A stretch of DNA of 64,000 nucleotides from UBA7803 sp040219135 (GTDB taxonomy: Bacteria; Pseudomonadota; Gammaproteobacteria; Pseudomonadales; Azotimanducaceae), in NCBI GenBank assembly GCA_040219135.1, contig JAVJTA010000011.1, forward strand, positions 310,001 through 374,000, in the 5' to 3' direction. This document shows, piece after piece, positions 8,618 through 18,477 of this stretch. Under the pieces are notes generated by a model. The model was not told where the DNA came from, did not search any database, and saw nothing but the letters and a program-made list of their open reading frames with translations. A program made the translations under genes and the position numbers. How positions within the stretch are numbered: the first letter of the stretch is position 1; the number at the start of each line of letters is the position of its first letter.

Positions 8618-9394
8618 TCAGAGGCCGCCGTTGATGACGATATCCTGCCCCGTCATCCAGCTGGACGCCGGCGAGGCCAGATAGACCACGGCGGGGGCGA
8701 TGTCTTCCGGCGTACCCAGACGGCCGAGCGGTACGCCGAACTTCCTGCCGAGGGACGGGATGTCCTCTTCGCGCAGGTTGAGGAACTCGAGAAACACCTC
8801 GGTGGGAATCGGCCCCGGAGACACCGAGTTGACGCGGATGCCGAGCGGCGCCATCTCCACCGCCAGGGTCTGGGTCAGGTTGTTCACTCCGCTCTTGGCA
8901 ACCGCGTAGGGGCCGTTGCCCGGGGATGCGCGGTTCGCCGCCTGGGAGGAGATGTTGATGATGGTGCCGCCGCCGTGTTCCTTCATGATCGCGGCGGCCG
9001 CCTGGGCGCCGGTCCACACCGCCTTCAGATTCAGGTTCATCTGAAAGTCCCACTGCCGTTCCGGCATCTCGAGCAGGGTTCGCGGCACCCGGTCGTCGGC
9101 GCCGCCGGCGTTGCTGACCCAGCAGGTCAGCGCGCCCATCTCGTCGAAGGCACGCTGCGCCAGCGCCTGGACCTGCTCGATGTGCATCATGTCCGTGGTG
9201 ACGGCCAGGGCGCGCCGACCGAGGGCGCGCACCTTGTCCGCCACCGCTTCGATCTCGTGGGTGCGACGGGCGGCGAGCACGACGTCGGCGCCTGCTTCAG
9301 CCAGGCCCAGGGCGATGCCTTCACCGATGCCGCGGCCGCCGCCGGTCACCACCGCCACCTGGCCGTCGAGCCGGAACTGATCGAGGATCGTCAT
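8618..9394 (-). CDS. Short-chain dehydrogenase/reductase (SDR)
   Basis: SDR of 258 aa with GGGRGIGEG cofactor motif, SNAGG, IINISSQAANRAS (catalytic Ser), PYAVAK (Tyr-Lys) and the C-terminal SWMTGQDIVINGG typical of FabG-like oxidoreductases. Starts 7 bp after the TonB receptor stop, so the two are co-transcribed; about 108 bp separate it from the P450. Probably NAD(P)-dependent oxidation of an alcohol formed from the imported compound. Confidence 0.92.
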   Translation of the reverse strand: MTILDQFRLDGQVAVVTGGGRGIGEGIALGLAEAGADVVLAARRTHEIEAVADKVRALGRRALAVTTDMMHIEQVQALAQRAFDEMGALTCWVSNAGGADDRVPRTLLEMPERQWDFQMNLNLKAVWTGAQAAAAIMKEHGGGTIINISSQAANRASPGNGPYAVAKSGVNNLTQTLAVEMAPLGIRVNSVSPGPIPTEVFLEFLNLREEDIPSLGRKFGVPLGRLGTPEDIAPAVVYLASPASSWMTGQDIVINGGL

Positions 9395-9401
9395 GCGCCG
9401 C

Positions 9402-11903
9402 TCAGAAATTCCAGGTGAGTTCCAGCTCGTACTGGCGAGGACGGATCGCCACACCCTGCAGGTCGGAGCGGAATCCTTCGGCGGTGCCCGTGTTGCCGCC
9501 GGTACCCGGCACGGCGCCGGCGCTGCGGAACGCATACTTGTCCGACAAATTCTTACCGATGAGCGCCAGCTGCCACTTGCCATCCGTCGTAGCGAGCCGG
9601 ATGTTCGCATCGTAGGTCTCGTAGCCTGGCTGAATCGCCTCGGGCTCGGTGGCGATGAGGCCCAGCTTGCTCTTGAACTGCATGTATCCGGTGATGCCAA
9701 GCACCAGGTCCGATCCGATCTGCCGTTCGTAGTCGAGCATCACGAAGCCGCTCCATTTCGGCGCGTTCGGACGATCGTTGCCGTCGAGGTTCTGGAATGC
9801 TGCCGTTTCCCCTGCCGGCGGCGGCGGCAACGTGCAGCCCGCGGCCGGTGTCTGTCCGGTGTAGCAGAAGCTCTCGAAGTCCGAGAAGGTCGACCGCAGA
9901 TAGCCCAGCGATCCGGACGCCGTCAGACCCTCGATCGGCGTCGCCCAATCGAGCTGCAGTTCGGCACCCTTGGTCACCGAACCGCCTGCATTGGTGGTCA
10001 CGTAGGCAAACTGGGCGGAGTTGAAAAAGTCGACCTGAAGGTCCTCGAAGTCGTAGTAGAACACTTCGAACGCCAGCTGCAGGGAACCGTCGGCCATGAG
10101 TGCCTTGGCGCCGATCTCTCCGCCCTTGACCTCCTCCGGATCGAAGAAGAAGTCGAAAAATCCCGGCGGCGAAAGATTGCTGAGAATGGCACTGTTGGAG
10201 AAGCCGCCCGACTTGAAACCTTCCTTGTACGCCGCATACAGAGTCAGGTTGTCCGTGGCCTCCCAGCGCAACGTCGCCTCAGGAATGACGTCCTCGAACG
10301 TCTGGTCGGCCACGGCGCGGGTCGCCGGGTTCGCCGGATCGTACAGCGTGAACAAACCCAGGAAGAACGGATTCACGTAGGGCTGAATGAAAAACGAGTC
10401 CTTGGTCTCGTGAATGTAGCGGGCACCCGTCGTCAGCTGCCAGTCGTCGCTGATATCCCAGATGATCTCGGCGTAGACAGACCGGGTATCCCCGTCGGTC
10501 TCCGAGATCTTGTCATACGCCGTGAACTCGTCGTTCGGATCCGCCGCGGAGTTGCGCGCGCCGGCGAAGTTGACCACCTGGTTGAAGTAGCGGTCGGTGG
10601 TCTGCAGATAGGCGCCCACAACGAAATTGACCGGCTGCTGCAGCCGGGTAACCGCGCGGAACTCACCGGACAGGTTGTCGAAGGTGTTGCGCTCGCCGGC
10701 AAAGATCGCGGTGACTGCGCTGGCATCCTGGTCGCCTACCCACTTGGCCTCCTGGTCGTGATAGTTCAGAACCGTATGAAGATCGATCTGGTCGAAACTC
10801 CAGTCGAAGGTTCCAGTAATGGAGTAGGACTCGTAGTAGTCGCCATCCTCGCCGCCGAACTGGCGCAGCAACCTGTTAGTCCGGGAGATCTCCGGAGGCA
10901 CGTTGTTGTAGCCGCGCCGGCCGTCTGGTGCGCAGTCGACCGTGGGCAGGGCAACCGGCTGACGCAGCGGTGTCTGGCGGCCTGGCGGTTGCGGGGCGAC
11001 CAGCACACTCGTGTGCGCAACGCCGTTCAGCGTGCGGCAGTCGAACAACTCGAGCGCGCCGCTCGGCGTGCCCTGCTCGAACTCCGAATAGGAAGCCTTG
11101 AGGTTGTAGCTGAAACGGTCGGACAGGTCGCCAGCGACGGTCAGCCGGGCGAACAGGGTCTCCTCCTGCGGCCAGTATTTTCCTGCCGTCGGGTTGAAGT
11201 ACGCCCGCTGCTCGAAGGTCGCGGCGTCCGTGGTGTTGTAGAAGTCACCCCCGGGGGGCGCGTTGTTGATGATCCAGCCCTCCTTCATGTCCGAGGCCTG
11301 GACCGCCAGGCGCACACCCAGCTTGTCGTTCACCGGGACGGAAATCATGCCCTCGATCGTACGGTCCTTGGTCTCGAACTCGTTGTTCAACCGGAGACTG
11401 GCTTCGAACTCTTCGCCGGGATTGTTGGTCATGACCGAGACCACGCCGGCTGTCGCGTTCTTGCCGAAGTACAGCGCCTGCGGGCCTTTCAGTATCGCAA
11501 CCTGGCTGGAGTCGAAGAGGCCCTCGTTGATCGCCCGACCCTGCGGGTAGTAAACGCCGTCGATCATGACGGCCACTGACTGCTCGATGCCGATGCTGGT
11601 GGTCGTGGAACCGATCCCGCGAATCTGCACCGACGCCCCGCTGCCGTTACCGGCGCGAAATACGGAGAGCTGTGGCGTCAGAGCTTCCAGGTCGGTCATG
11701 CTTTCGAGGCCGAACTTGTTGAGCTTGTCTTCCGATACGGCGGTGATGGCCACAGGGACATCGCGCACCGACTCCTCGACCGCCCGGGCGGTCACCACCA
11801 CTTCTTCGATCACGGCCGCTGACCCCAGCGCGGGCGCGAACACGGCCGCCAGCAGAATCAGCGCAGCCGGCGCCCTGCCCATGAAGGCCTGAAACTTGGT
11901 CAT
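9402..11903 (-). CDS. TonB-dependent outer-membrane receptor
   Basis: Complete receptor of 833 aa: signal peptide, TonB-box-like EEVVVTARAVEE, plug domain with QVAILKGPQALYFGKNATAGVV, long beta-barrel, and a final strand ending QYELELTWNF with the terminal Phe typical of outer-membrane proteins. ATG at 11903 is preceded by GGGGAGG at good spacing. It heads the catabolic operon that continues to 3616, which links uptake to oxidation; the cargo is presumably the hydrophobic substrate of the downstream P450, LLM and SDR enzymes (inference). Confidence 0.95.
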   Translation of the reverse strand: MTKFQAFMGRAPAALILLAAVFAPALGSAAVIEEVVVTARAVEESVRDVPVAITAVSEDKLNKFGLESMTDLEALTPQLSVFRAGNGSGASVQIRGIGSTTTSIGIEQSVAVMIDGVYYPQGRAINEGLFDSSQVAILKGPQALYFGKNATAGVVSVMTNNPGEEFEASLRLNNEFETKDRTIEGMISVPVNDKLGVRLAVQASDMKEGWIINNAPPGGDFYNTTDAATFEQRAYFNPTAGKYWPQEETLFARLTVAGDLSDRFSYNLKASYSEFEQGTPSGALELFDCRTLNGVAHTSVLVAPQPPGRQTPLRQPVALPTVDCAPDGRRGYNNVPPEISRTNRLLRQFGGEDGDYYESYSITGTFDWSFDQIDLHTVLNYHDQEAKWVGDQDASAVTAIFAGERNTFDNLSGEFRAVTRLQQPVNFVVGAYLQTTDRYFNQVVNFAGARNSAADPNDEFTAYDKISETDGDTRSVYAEIIWDISDDWQLTTGARYIHETKDSFFIQPYVNPFFLGLFTLYDPANPATRAVADQTFEDVIPEATLRWEATDNLTLYAAYKEGFKSGGFSNSAILSNLSPPGFFDFFFDPEEVKGGEIGAKALMADGSLQLAFEVFYYDFEDLQVDFFNSAQFAYVTTNAGGSVTKGAELQLDWATPIEGLTASGSLGYLRSTFSDFESFCYTGQTPAAGCTLPPPPAGETAAFQNLDGNDRPNAPKWSGFVMLDYERQIGSDLVLGITGYMQFKSKLGLIATEPEAIQPGYETYDANIRLATTDGKWQLALIGKNLSDKYAFRSAGAVPGTGGNTGTAEGFRSDLQGVAIRPRQYELELTWNF

Positions 11904-12093
11904 CGTTCGTCCTCCCCTCACACAACGATCGCAATGACGGGTCGCGCGATCATCAACAAACCCCCCGGTCCAGAAAAGCGAAAACCGTCACGCCTGCCTG
12001 GAACCCTCCCGGTGGATGCTATCCACAGTTGCTGCCGATTGCACCACCGCTTGGACCATTCCTGGCCGATGTGACCAATGCGGGGGCGGGTCG

Positions 12094-13032
12094 TCAGAGG
12101 GATGCGGCTCCGTGCTTCCCGGCTGGGATTCGAAACTCGCTCAGCCGTTCAGCCATGGGCTCAGCCAACGCCAGGCGGTTGGTCGGATGCACGATGGAGT
12201 CGCAGCTCCAGATGTGTTCGACCCCGGCATCGCGCAACTGCTGATCGGCGTCGTCGACGAACATCGCGTGGGTCACGAGCACCGAGATCGACGCCGGCCG
12301 GTGAGCGGCCAGCGCGCGGGTTGCCGCCAGCAGCGTTCTGCCGGTGCTCGCCACATCGTCGATCAGCACGACGTGGCGTCCGGGATCGATCCCCCGAGGC
12401 AGCCTGACGGCGACGTCACGATCGCCGTAGCGGACCTTGCTGGCCACGCCGAAGGCGAACCCGTGGGGCGCGGCAATGGCCCGCACCCATTGCTCGGACT
12501 CTGCATCGGGCCCCAGCAGATAGGGATCTTCCAGCTCGTGCGCCAGCAACCCGGCCATCAGCGCGTCCGGCGTCAGGTTGACGGCAACCGGGACCGGCAC
12601 CGCTTCGATCAGGCTGTGTACCCGATGCAGGTGCGCGTCGACCGTGAGAACGCCGTCGAAGTACCGACCCAGCAGCTCGCCGACGATACGTTGACTGACG
12701 ACCTCGCCCGGGTGGAAGGCCTTGTCCTGACGCATGTAGCACAGGTACGGGGCAACCAGCGTGAGCCGTTTCGCCCCGAGTCCGCGCGCGCCGGCGGCGG
12801 CGAGAATCAGCTGTACGAGCTTGGCGTCGGGATGATCCAGGCTGCGACAGAGAACGCAGTGGGCGGGCAGCGCTTGCGGCAGCAGAAGCCGCGATTCGCC
12901 ATCGGGGAATCGATGTACCGTGACGCTTTCATAGGGCAGTCCGGCCGCCTCCGCCAGCCGCCTCGCCGGCGCCTCGTAATCCGGGAAACCGATGACCAGC
13001 GCGGGCCCGCCGGGCCCCGCGCGACCGCTCAC
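12094..13032 (-). CDS. prs: Ribose-phosphate pyrophosphokinase (PRPP synthetase) homologue
   Basis: Protein of 312 aa with two phosphoribosyltransferase-like halves. Seen: APYLCYMRQDK (ATP-binding flexible region), the DAHLHR motif and the PRPP loop VVLIDDVASTGRTL. N-terminus is slightly shorter and more divergent than housekeeping Prs. ATG overlaps the stop of the phosphorylase gene (ATGA), so the two act together: nucleoside or nucleotide phosphorolysis yields a pentose phosphate that a Prs paralogue could use. Likely a specialised paralogue rather than the essential enzyme (inference). Confidence 0.85.
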   Translation of the reverse strand: MSGRAGPGGPALVIGFPDYEAPARRLAEAAGLPYESVTVHRFPDGESRLLLPQALPAHCVLCRSLDHPDAKLVQLILAAAGARGLGAKRLTLVAPYLCYMRQDKAFHPGEVVSQRIVGELLGRYFDGVLTVDAHLHRVHSLIEAVPVPVAVNLTPDALMAGLLAHELEDPYLLGPDAESEQWVRAIAAPHGFAFGVASKVRYGDRDVAVRLPRGIDPGRHVVLIDDVASTGRTLLAATRALAAHRPASISVLVTHAMFVDDADQQLRDAGVEHIWSCDSIVHPTNRLALAEPMAERLSEFRIPAGKHGAASL

Positions 13033-14540
13033 CGGCCGACCCTGACGCGGTAGCCGGCGTTGGCCGCGGCAGCATCCCTGGCAAACTGGAAGTCCGGGGG
13101 GAACTCGGCGTAGAGGGTGTACAGCGGCTCGTCCTGCTGCACCGGATCGTTGAGTTTCTTGTGCAGATCGATGCCGGAGTGACCGTCCATGGGCGCGCCG
13201 GCCAGGCGGGCGATGCGGGCCAGCTGCAGGTTGTCGATCGCGGCCACGATGCCAGCCGACGGTGCGACGACCGGGAATGCGAACCGGGCGGGCTCTTCGC
13301 TGAACGAATGCCGTCCCTGAGCGTCGATGATGCTCTCCATCTTCGCGAGCGCCCGGCCCGATTCCAGCAGATCCCGCGCCAGGCGATAGCCCTGACCGCC
13401 GCGCACGTCGGCATCGAACTCGAGCATGCGTCCTGCCAGCCGCAGAGACTTCTCCTTCAGATCCAGAGGCGCGAGCGGATGGTTCTGCAGCACCCGCATC
13501 ACGTCCCGCGCCTCCAGCGCCGGACCGATGCCGTTCCCAACCGGCTGGCTGCCATCGGTGATCGCCACCTCGAGCCGCATGCCCACACGATCACCGACGA
13601 ACTCGAACAGTTTGCGCAGCCTCAGCGCCTCGGCCTGGGAGCGCACTTTGGCCGTCGGCCCCACCGGAATGTCGATCAGCAGATGGGTCGAGCCCGCTGC
13701 CAGCTTCTTCGACAGGATGGACGCGATCATCTGACCGGTGGAATCCATCGCCAGCGGTCGTTCCACCGAGATGAGAATGTCGTCCGCCGGCGCCAGGTTG
13801 GCCGTGCCGCCCCAGGCGAGGAAACCCCGATGCTGGTGCACGATGCCCCGCAGCTCATCGAGGCTGAGATCGACCCGGGCGAGCATCTCCATGGTATCGG
13901 CAGTGCCCGCCGGCGACGTGATGGCGCGGCTGGAGGTCTTCGGGAACAGCATGCCGTGGGCGGCGACGATGGGCACAATCACCATGCTGGTGCGGTTGCC
14001 GGGAACGCCGCCGATGCAGTGCTTATCGACCACTACCGGCTCGCCCCAATCGAGCCGGTCACCGGTGTCCACCATCGCCTTGGTGAGAAAGTAGATCTCC
14101 TCACGTTCCAGCCCGGACTCGGAACAACCCACCAGGAACGCCGCGATCTCGATCTTCGAATAGCGGCGTTTGGTGATGTCGCTGCAGATGTCGAAGAAGT
14201 CGGCTTCCGTCAGACGCTCGCCTGCGATCTTGGCATGCACCGCACGCAGCGACGTCGGCGGCACCGCATGGCTCACGTACACCGCGCTGCCTTCCTCGGC
14301 CCCGAGCTGAGCGAACGTCTGCTCGCTCAGGCCGAGTTCGTCGGGGGCGGTGATCCCCTCGTCGTCGACGATGTTCAACACCGCGATGACCGGCTCGAGC
14401 TCGTGGTTGCGGCGGATCTCGATCTTGGTCAGGGCCTGGAACCCCTCACTGCGGTACAGGGGGCAGCTGCGATGCAGGTACGCCACGTTTTCGTGGTACG
14501 TGTCGATGGCGATCCTGCGCAGGTTGAGAGGCTGGGTCAT
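13029..14540 (-). CDS. deoA: Thymidine phosphorylase / AMP phosphorylase family protein
   Basis: Protein of 503 aa, longer than classical DeoA (about 440), because an N-terminal extension of about 80 residues precedes the pyrimidine-nucleoside phosphorylase domains; this matches the DeoA2/AMP phosphorylase-type architecture. Seen: VDKHCIGGVPGNRTSM (phosphate and substrate loop), TSSRAITSPAGTADTMEML, and GQPVGNGIGPALEARDV-like segment in the C-terminal part. ATG 14540 is preferred over an in-frame start at 14573. Overlaps the downstream Prs homologue by 4 bp. Whether the substrate is thymidine or a nucleotide cannot be decided here. Confidence 0.85.
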   Translation of the reverse strand: MTQPLNLRRIAIDTYHENVAYLHRSCPLYRSEGFQALTKIEIRRNHELEPVIAVLNIVDDEGITAPDELGLSEQTFAQLGAEEGSAVYVSHAVPPTSLRAVHAKIAGERLTEADFFDICSDITKRRYSKIEIAAFLVGCSESGLEREEIYFLTKAMVDTGDRLDWGEPVVVDKHCIGGVPGNRTSMVIVPIVAAHGMLFPKTSSRAITSPAGTADTMEMLARVDLSLDELRGIVHQHRGFLAWGGTANLAPADDILISVERPLAMDSTGQMIASILSKKLAAGSTHLLIDIPVGPTAKVRSQAEALRLRKLFEFVGDRVGMRLEVAITDGSQPVGNGIGPALEARDVMRVLQNHPLAPLDLKEKSLRLAGRMLEFDADVRGGQGYRLARDLLESGRALAKMESIIDAQGRHSFSEEPARFAFPVVAPSAGIVAAIDNLQLARIARLAGAPMDGHSGIDLHKKLNDPVQQDEPLYTLYAEFPPDFQFARDAAAANAGYRVRVGR

Positions 14541-14586
14541 CGGTTCGTCGCCACGCTCCGTACGACCAGCCAACGGAGGAATGGCG

Positions 14587-15696
14587 TCACCACGTTCGGC
14601 GCACGCTCATGGCCCGGAGCACCCGCTCCCGGGCCAGCTCCAGCGCCACCGCTCTGGGCGGGGCACCGCTGTCCGTGGCACGGGCCAGCACGGCGCGGAC
14701 GTTGGCGCAGATCCGTTCTTCGATGGCAGCCATGGCCTGGGACTCGGTGCCGCCGTGGTACTCCACCGACGCGCAGATCACGCCACCAGCGTTGGCGACG
14801 AAATCGGGCAGCACCAGCACGCCGCGCTGCGCCAGCCGCTGCTCCGCCCCCGCCGTCGCCGGGATGTTGGCGCCCTGCGCCAGCACCCGGGTATCGAGCC
14901 GTGCCACGTTGTCCTCCCGGATCACGTCGGGCCGGGCCGCCGGGATCCAGACGTCGCAGGCGACGGCTACGAGATCGTCGGGGTCCAGCGCCGCGCCCTG
15001 GGCAAAGGCGGCCACGCTGTGGCCCTGCGCCTTCCAGGCCAGCAGCGCGTCGAGATCGAACCCCTCGGGCGCCGCGCGCGCACCCTGGCTGTCGGATACG
15101 GCCACCAGCCTGGCGCCGCGTTCCGCCAGAAACCGGGCCGCATGCTGCCCGACGGAGCCGAATCCCTGAACCACGATGCGCGCACCGTCGAGCGCCGGAC
15201 CGCCGAACTCGGCACTGGCCTCCAAAGCCACGGCCAGGCCGAAGCCGGTGGCCCCGATCTCGTCCAGGGGGATCCCGCCGAGCTCACGGGGAAGCCCGAC
15301 GGAACGACCGTTGACGTCGCGCACGCAGGCCATCAGATGCTCGTTGGTTCCCATGTCAGGGCCGGTGATGTAGTCGCCCACGTCTTTCACCGCGTACGCA
15401 AAGCTGCGCACAAGGCGCTCCTTGGCTTCCGCCGGCATCGCCGGATCGGCCATGATCACCGCCTTGCCGCCGCCGTGAGGCAGCCCGGCCATGGCGTTCT
15501 TCAGGGTCATGGCCCGTGCCAGGCGCGCGCACTCCTCCATGGTGACGTCCGGGGCCATGCGCACACCGCCGATGGATGGCCCGGCGGCAACGTTGTCCAC
15601 CACCAGGACGGACTTCAATCCGGCCGCCGGGTCGTACAGCTCGATCACCTTCTCGGGACCGAGATCGTCACAGAAGGCAAAGCTCTGGGTCGCCAT
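14587..15696 (-). CDS. Glu/Leu/Phe/Val-type amino-acid dehydrogenase
   Basis: Protein of 369 aa. N-terminal dimerisation/substrate domain includes KNAMAGLPHGGGKAVI with the catalytic Lys; then a GPDMGT motif and a Rossmann domain with VQGFGSVGQHAA. Length and motifs match leucine/phenylalanine dehydrogenase-type enzymes that deaminate amino acids with NAD+. Between the acyl-CoA synthetase (17 bp away) and the phosphorylase (46 bp), so very probably one operon. Substrate specificity not determined. Confidence 0.9.
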   Translation of the reverse strand: MATQSFAFCDDLGPEKVIELYDPAAGLKSVLVVDNVAAGPSIGGVRMAPDVTMEECARLARAMTLKNAMAGLPHGGGKAVIMADPAMPAEAKERLVRSFAYAVKDVGDYITGPDMGTNEHLMACVRDVNGRSVGLPRELGGIPLDEIGATGFGLAVALEASAEFGGPALDGARIVVQGFGSVGQHAARFLAERGARLVAVSDSQGARAAPEGFDLDALLAWKAQGHSVAAFAQGAALDPDDLVAVACDVWIPAARPDVIREDNVARLDTRVLAQGANIPATAGAEQRLAQRGVLVLPDFVANAGGVICASVEYHGGTESQAMAAIEERICANVRAVLARATDSGAPPRAVALELARERVLRAMSVRRTW

Positions 15697-15713
15697 CAGT
15701 TCGTCCTTTCAGA

Positions 15714-18365
15714 TCATGCCAGCAGCCGCAGGTGCCAGCGGCTGAATTCGTCAGGCTGGGTTGCCGGGAGTTCGCTGAACCCGGCGTCGACGCAGAGGCT
15801 CCGCACGACGGGGTCGGCCAGCGCCACCCGGATCCACACTTCTGCCAGGCCCCTGGTTCCAGCATAACGGACGATGGCGTCGAGCAGCCCGGCGTTCAGC
15901 GTGTCGCCGCCGTCGCCCCGGGGAATCAGCAGGGAGATCTCTGCCGTTCGGTTTTCCGGGTCGGACAGCAGCCGGGCCACGCCGTACACGGGCACAGCCC
16001 CGGCGGGACCGGTTTCCGTCGCCACCAGCACCATCTCCCGATCGAAATCGATCTGGGTGATGCGCGCCACCAGGATCTGCTCCTCGACCTGGCCGGCAAA
16101 TGCCGCCCGGATGACCTGCTCGTCTCCCGGCAGCACCGGTCGCAGCAGTCTGACGCGCCCATCCGGCAGCGTCAGAGACTGCTCCAGCTCGCCCGGATAG
16201 GGGCGGATGGCCAGCCGGTTGGCGCTGTCTGGCCCAGCCCGGCCGAGCCGCACCCGGGCATCCAGCGCCACCGCGCCGGTGGAGTCCGCCAGCAGCGGGT
16301 TGATGTCGAGACTGACCACCTCCGGAACGTCGATCACCAGCCGGGCAACCCGGATGAGGATCCTCGCCAGCGCGCCGACGTCCGCTGCGGGCCGCCCCCG
16401 ATAGCCCTCAAGCCGCCGATGAATACGGGTGCGGGCGATCATGTTGAGCGCCAGGCGCTCGTTCAGCGGCGGCAGTTCCAGGGACCGGTCACGGATCAGC
16501 TCCACCGCCGTGCCGCCCTCGCCGAACAGCAGCACCGGACCGAACTGGCTGTCCACGGTGACGCCGACGATGAGCTCGTGGGAATCGCTGCGGCGCTCCA
16601 TGGGCTGCACCGTAAAGCCCTCCAGCCTGGCCTGAGGCTGGGCCGCGGAGATACGTGCCTGCATCCGCTGAGCGGCGGCAGTTACGGCCTCCGCGCCGCT
16701 GAGATCGAGCAGCACGCCGCCCAGGTCGGATTTGTGAACGATGTCTGGAGAAACGATCTTCAGCACCACGGCGCCCGCCATGGCAGCCGCCAGTTCTCCC
16801 GCCTGTTCCGGCGTCCTGGCGAACCGGGTCGGGGTGACCGGGACGCCGTAGGCGGCCAGCAGTTCCTTGGCTTCGACCTCGGGCAGCCAGGTTTCCGCGG
16901 CATCGCGCAGGGCCGCAGCGACGATGGCCCGGGCGCGGCCACGGTCGGCTTCAAAGCTGTCGGGCGCCGGCGGTGAGACTTCGCGCAGCAGCTCCTGGCC
17001 GCGCTGATAGTCCACAAGCTGCATGAACGCGGCAACGGCCGGCCCGGGTGAATCGTAGGTGGCCAGGTGATGGGCGTTGAGCACCTGGCGGCCGGCGTCG
17101 GCCGTGGCCTCCCCCACCCAGCTGGTCAGCACCGGGATCGACGCGCCGTCCTCCAGCGCCGCCACCAGCGCTTGAGCGCATTCACGCGGAGCAGCCACCG
17201 CGGTCGGACAGTTGAGAACCAGCAGCGCGTCCAGGCCATCGGCGTGCTCGAGCAGCACGCGGACCGCGTCCCCGGTCCGCTCGGGCGGCGCGTCACCGAT
17301 GATGTCCACCGGGTTCTGTTTTGACCAGTTGGCCGGCAGCACACCGTCCAGCGCGGCCACCGCGTCATTCGACAGCGATGCCAGCTCGCCGCCGCGACTC
17401 AGAAGTTCGTCGGCGGCCAGCACCCCCAGGCCGCCGCCGTTGGTGACGATGCCCAGGCGCTTGCCCCGGGGAGGTTTCAGGTCGGCCAGGGTCTCCACCG
17501 CCGTGAACAGCGACTCGAGGTCATTCACCCGCAGCATGCCGGCGCGGCGGAACACCGCGTCGTACACGTCGTCGGCACCGGCGAGCGCGCCGGTATGCGT
17601 GGCCGCAGCCTTGGCGCTTTGCGGATGCCGGCCGGTCTTGACGACCAGCACCGGTTTGGTACGCGCAGCGGCACGCCCGGCAGACAGAAATTTGCGGCCA
17701 TGCCGAGCGCCTTCCAGGTGCAGCAGGATCGCGTGGGTCTGCTCGTCGTTGGCGAGGTAGTCCAGCATGTCGCCCACGTCCACATCCAGCATCCCACCGA
17801 GCGATACCAGGTGCGAAAAACCGATGCCCCGGGGCTTCGCCCAGTCGATGACGGCGGTAATCACTGCCCCGGACTGACTGACGAAAGCGAGGTGGCCCGG
17901 TTCCGGAGCAAGATGGGCAAAGCTCGCGTTGAGGCCGTGATTCGGGGCCAGAATGCCCACCGTATTGGGTCCCACCAGCCGCACCAGGCTGGGCTTCGCC
18001 GCATCCAGCAGCGCCTGCTGCAGGCCCGCGCCGCCCTCGCCCGCCACCTCGCCGAAGCCGGCGGTGATGATCACCGCAGCCCGGGTGCCTCGGGCCGCCA
18101 GTTCGACCAGCAGCTCGGGCACGACGGGTGCCGGCGTGGCAATGACCGCCAGGTCCGGCGCGAGCGGCAACGCAGCGACGTCCGGGTAACACAGCACGCC
18201 CTCCACCGACTGGTAGTTCGGGTTGACGGGCAGAACCGGACCCGCGAGCCCGCCGCGCAGCAGATTGCTGGCAATCACCGCGCCCACGGAGCCCTGCCGG
18301 CGGCTGGCGCCGATCAGGGCCACCGACTCCGGCTGGAACAGATAGCGGAAGTTGCGCGTTGTCAT
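15714..18365 (-). CDS. ADP-forming acyl-CoA synthetase fused to GNAT acetyltransferase
   Basis: Large fusion of 883 aa. N-terminal CoA-binding Rossmann domain (FQPESVALIGASRRQGSVG), succinyl-CoA-ligase-like domains with SQSGA and ATHTGALAG, an ATP-grasp domain (about 480-700, with KIVSPDIVHKSDLGGV), and a C-terminal GNAT domain (about 730-883). This is the architecture of Pat/PatZ-like protein acetyltransferases and of bifunctional acetate-CoA ligase proteins. It could activate an acid product or acetylate other acyl-CoA synthetases; the sequence alone does not decide. First gene of a minus-strand operon, divergent from the epoxide hydrolase-like gene. Confidence 0.88.
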   Translation of the reverse strand: MTTRNFRYLFQPESVALIGASRRQGSVGAVIASNLLRGGLAGPVLPVNPNYQSVEGVLCYPDVAALPLAPDLAVIATPAPVVPELLVELAARGTRAAVIITAGFGEVAGEGGAGLQQALLDAAKPSLVRLVGPNTVGILAPNHGLNASFAHLAPEPGHLAFVSQSGAVITAVIDWAKPRGIGFSHLVSLGGMLDVDVGDMLDYLANDEQTHAILLHLEGARHGRKFLSAGRAAARTKPVLVVKTGRHPQSAKAAATHTGALAGADDVYDAVFRRAGMLRVNDLESLFTAVETLADLKPPRGKRLGIVTNGGGLGVLAADELLSRGGELASLSNDAVAALDGVLPANWSKQNPVDIIGDAPPERTGDAVRVLLEHADGLDALLVLNCPTAVAAPRECAQALVAALEDGASIPVLTSWVGEATADAGRQVLNAHHLATYDSPGPAVAAFMQLVDYQRGQELLREVSPPAPDSFEADRGRARAIVAAALRDAAETWLPEVEAKELLAAYGVPVTPTRFARTPEQAGELAAAMAGAVVLKIVSPDIVHKSDLGGVLLDLSGAEAVTAAAQRMQARISAAQPQARLEGFTVQPMERRSDSHELIVGVTVDSQFGPVLLFGEGGTAVELIRDRSLELPPLNERLALNMIARTRIHRRLEGYRGRPAADVGALARILIRVARLVIDVPEVVSLDINPLLADSTGAVALDARVRLGRAGPDSANRLAIRPYPGELEQSLTLPDGRVRLLRPVLPGDEQVIRAAFAGQVEEQILVARITQIDFDREMVLVATETGPAGAVPVYGVARLLSDPENRTAEISLLIPRGDGGDTLNAGLLDAIVRYAGTRGLAEVWIRVALADPVVRSLCVDAGFSELPATQPDEFSRWHLRLLA

Positions 18366-18477
18366 GGCGCGGGACGCACACCGGGAGCTGAAGGCCCGAA
18401 ATTCTCCGCAACGGCTGGGCCGGACGGCAATGCGGGGATACGCTTAGTGACGTCGATCCAACCGGAGCGCCACAGGC

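Noticed and set aside
9393..11579. 728-codon plus-strand frame antisense to the TonB receptor.
   Set aside because: Shadow frame without domain motifs; the minus-strand receptor accounts for the region fully.
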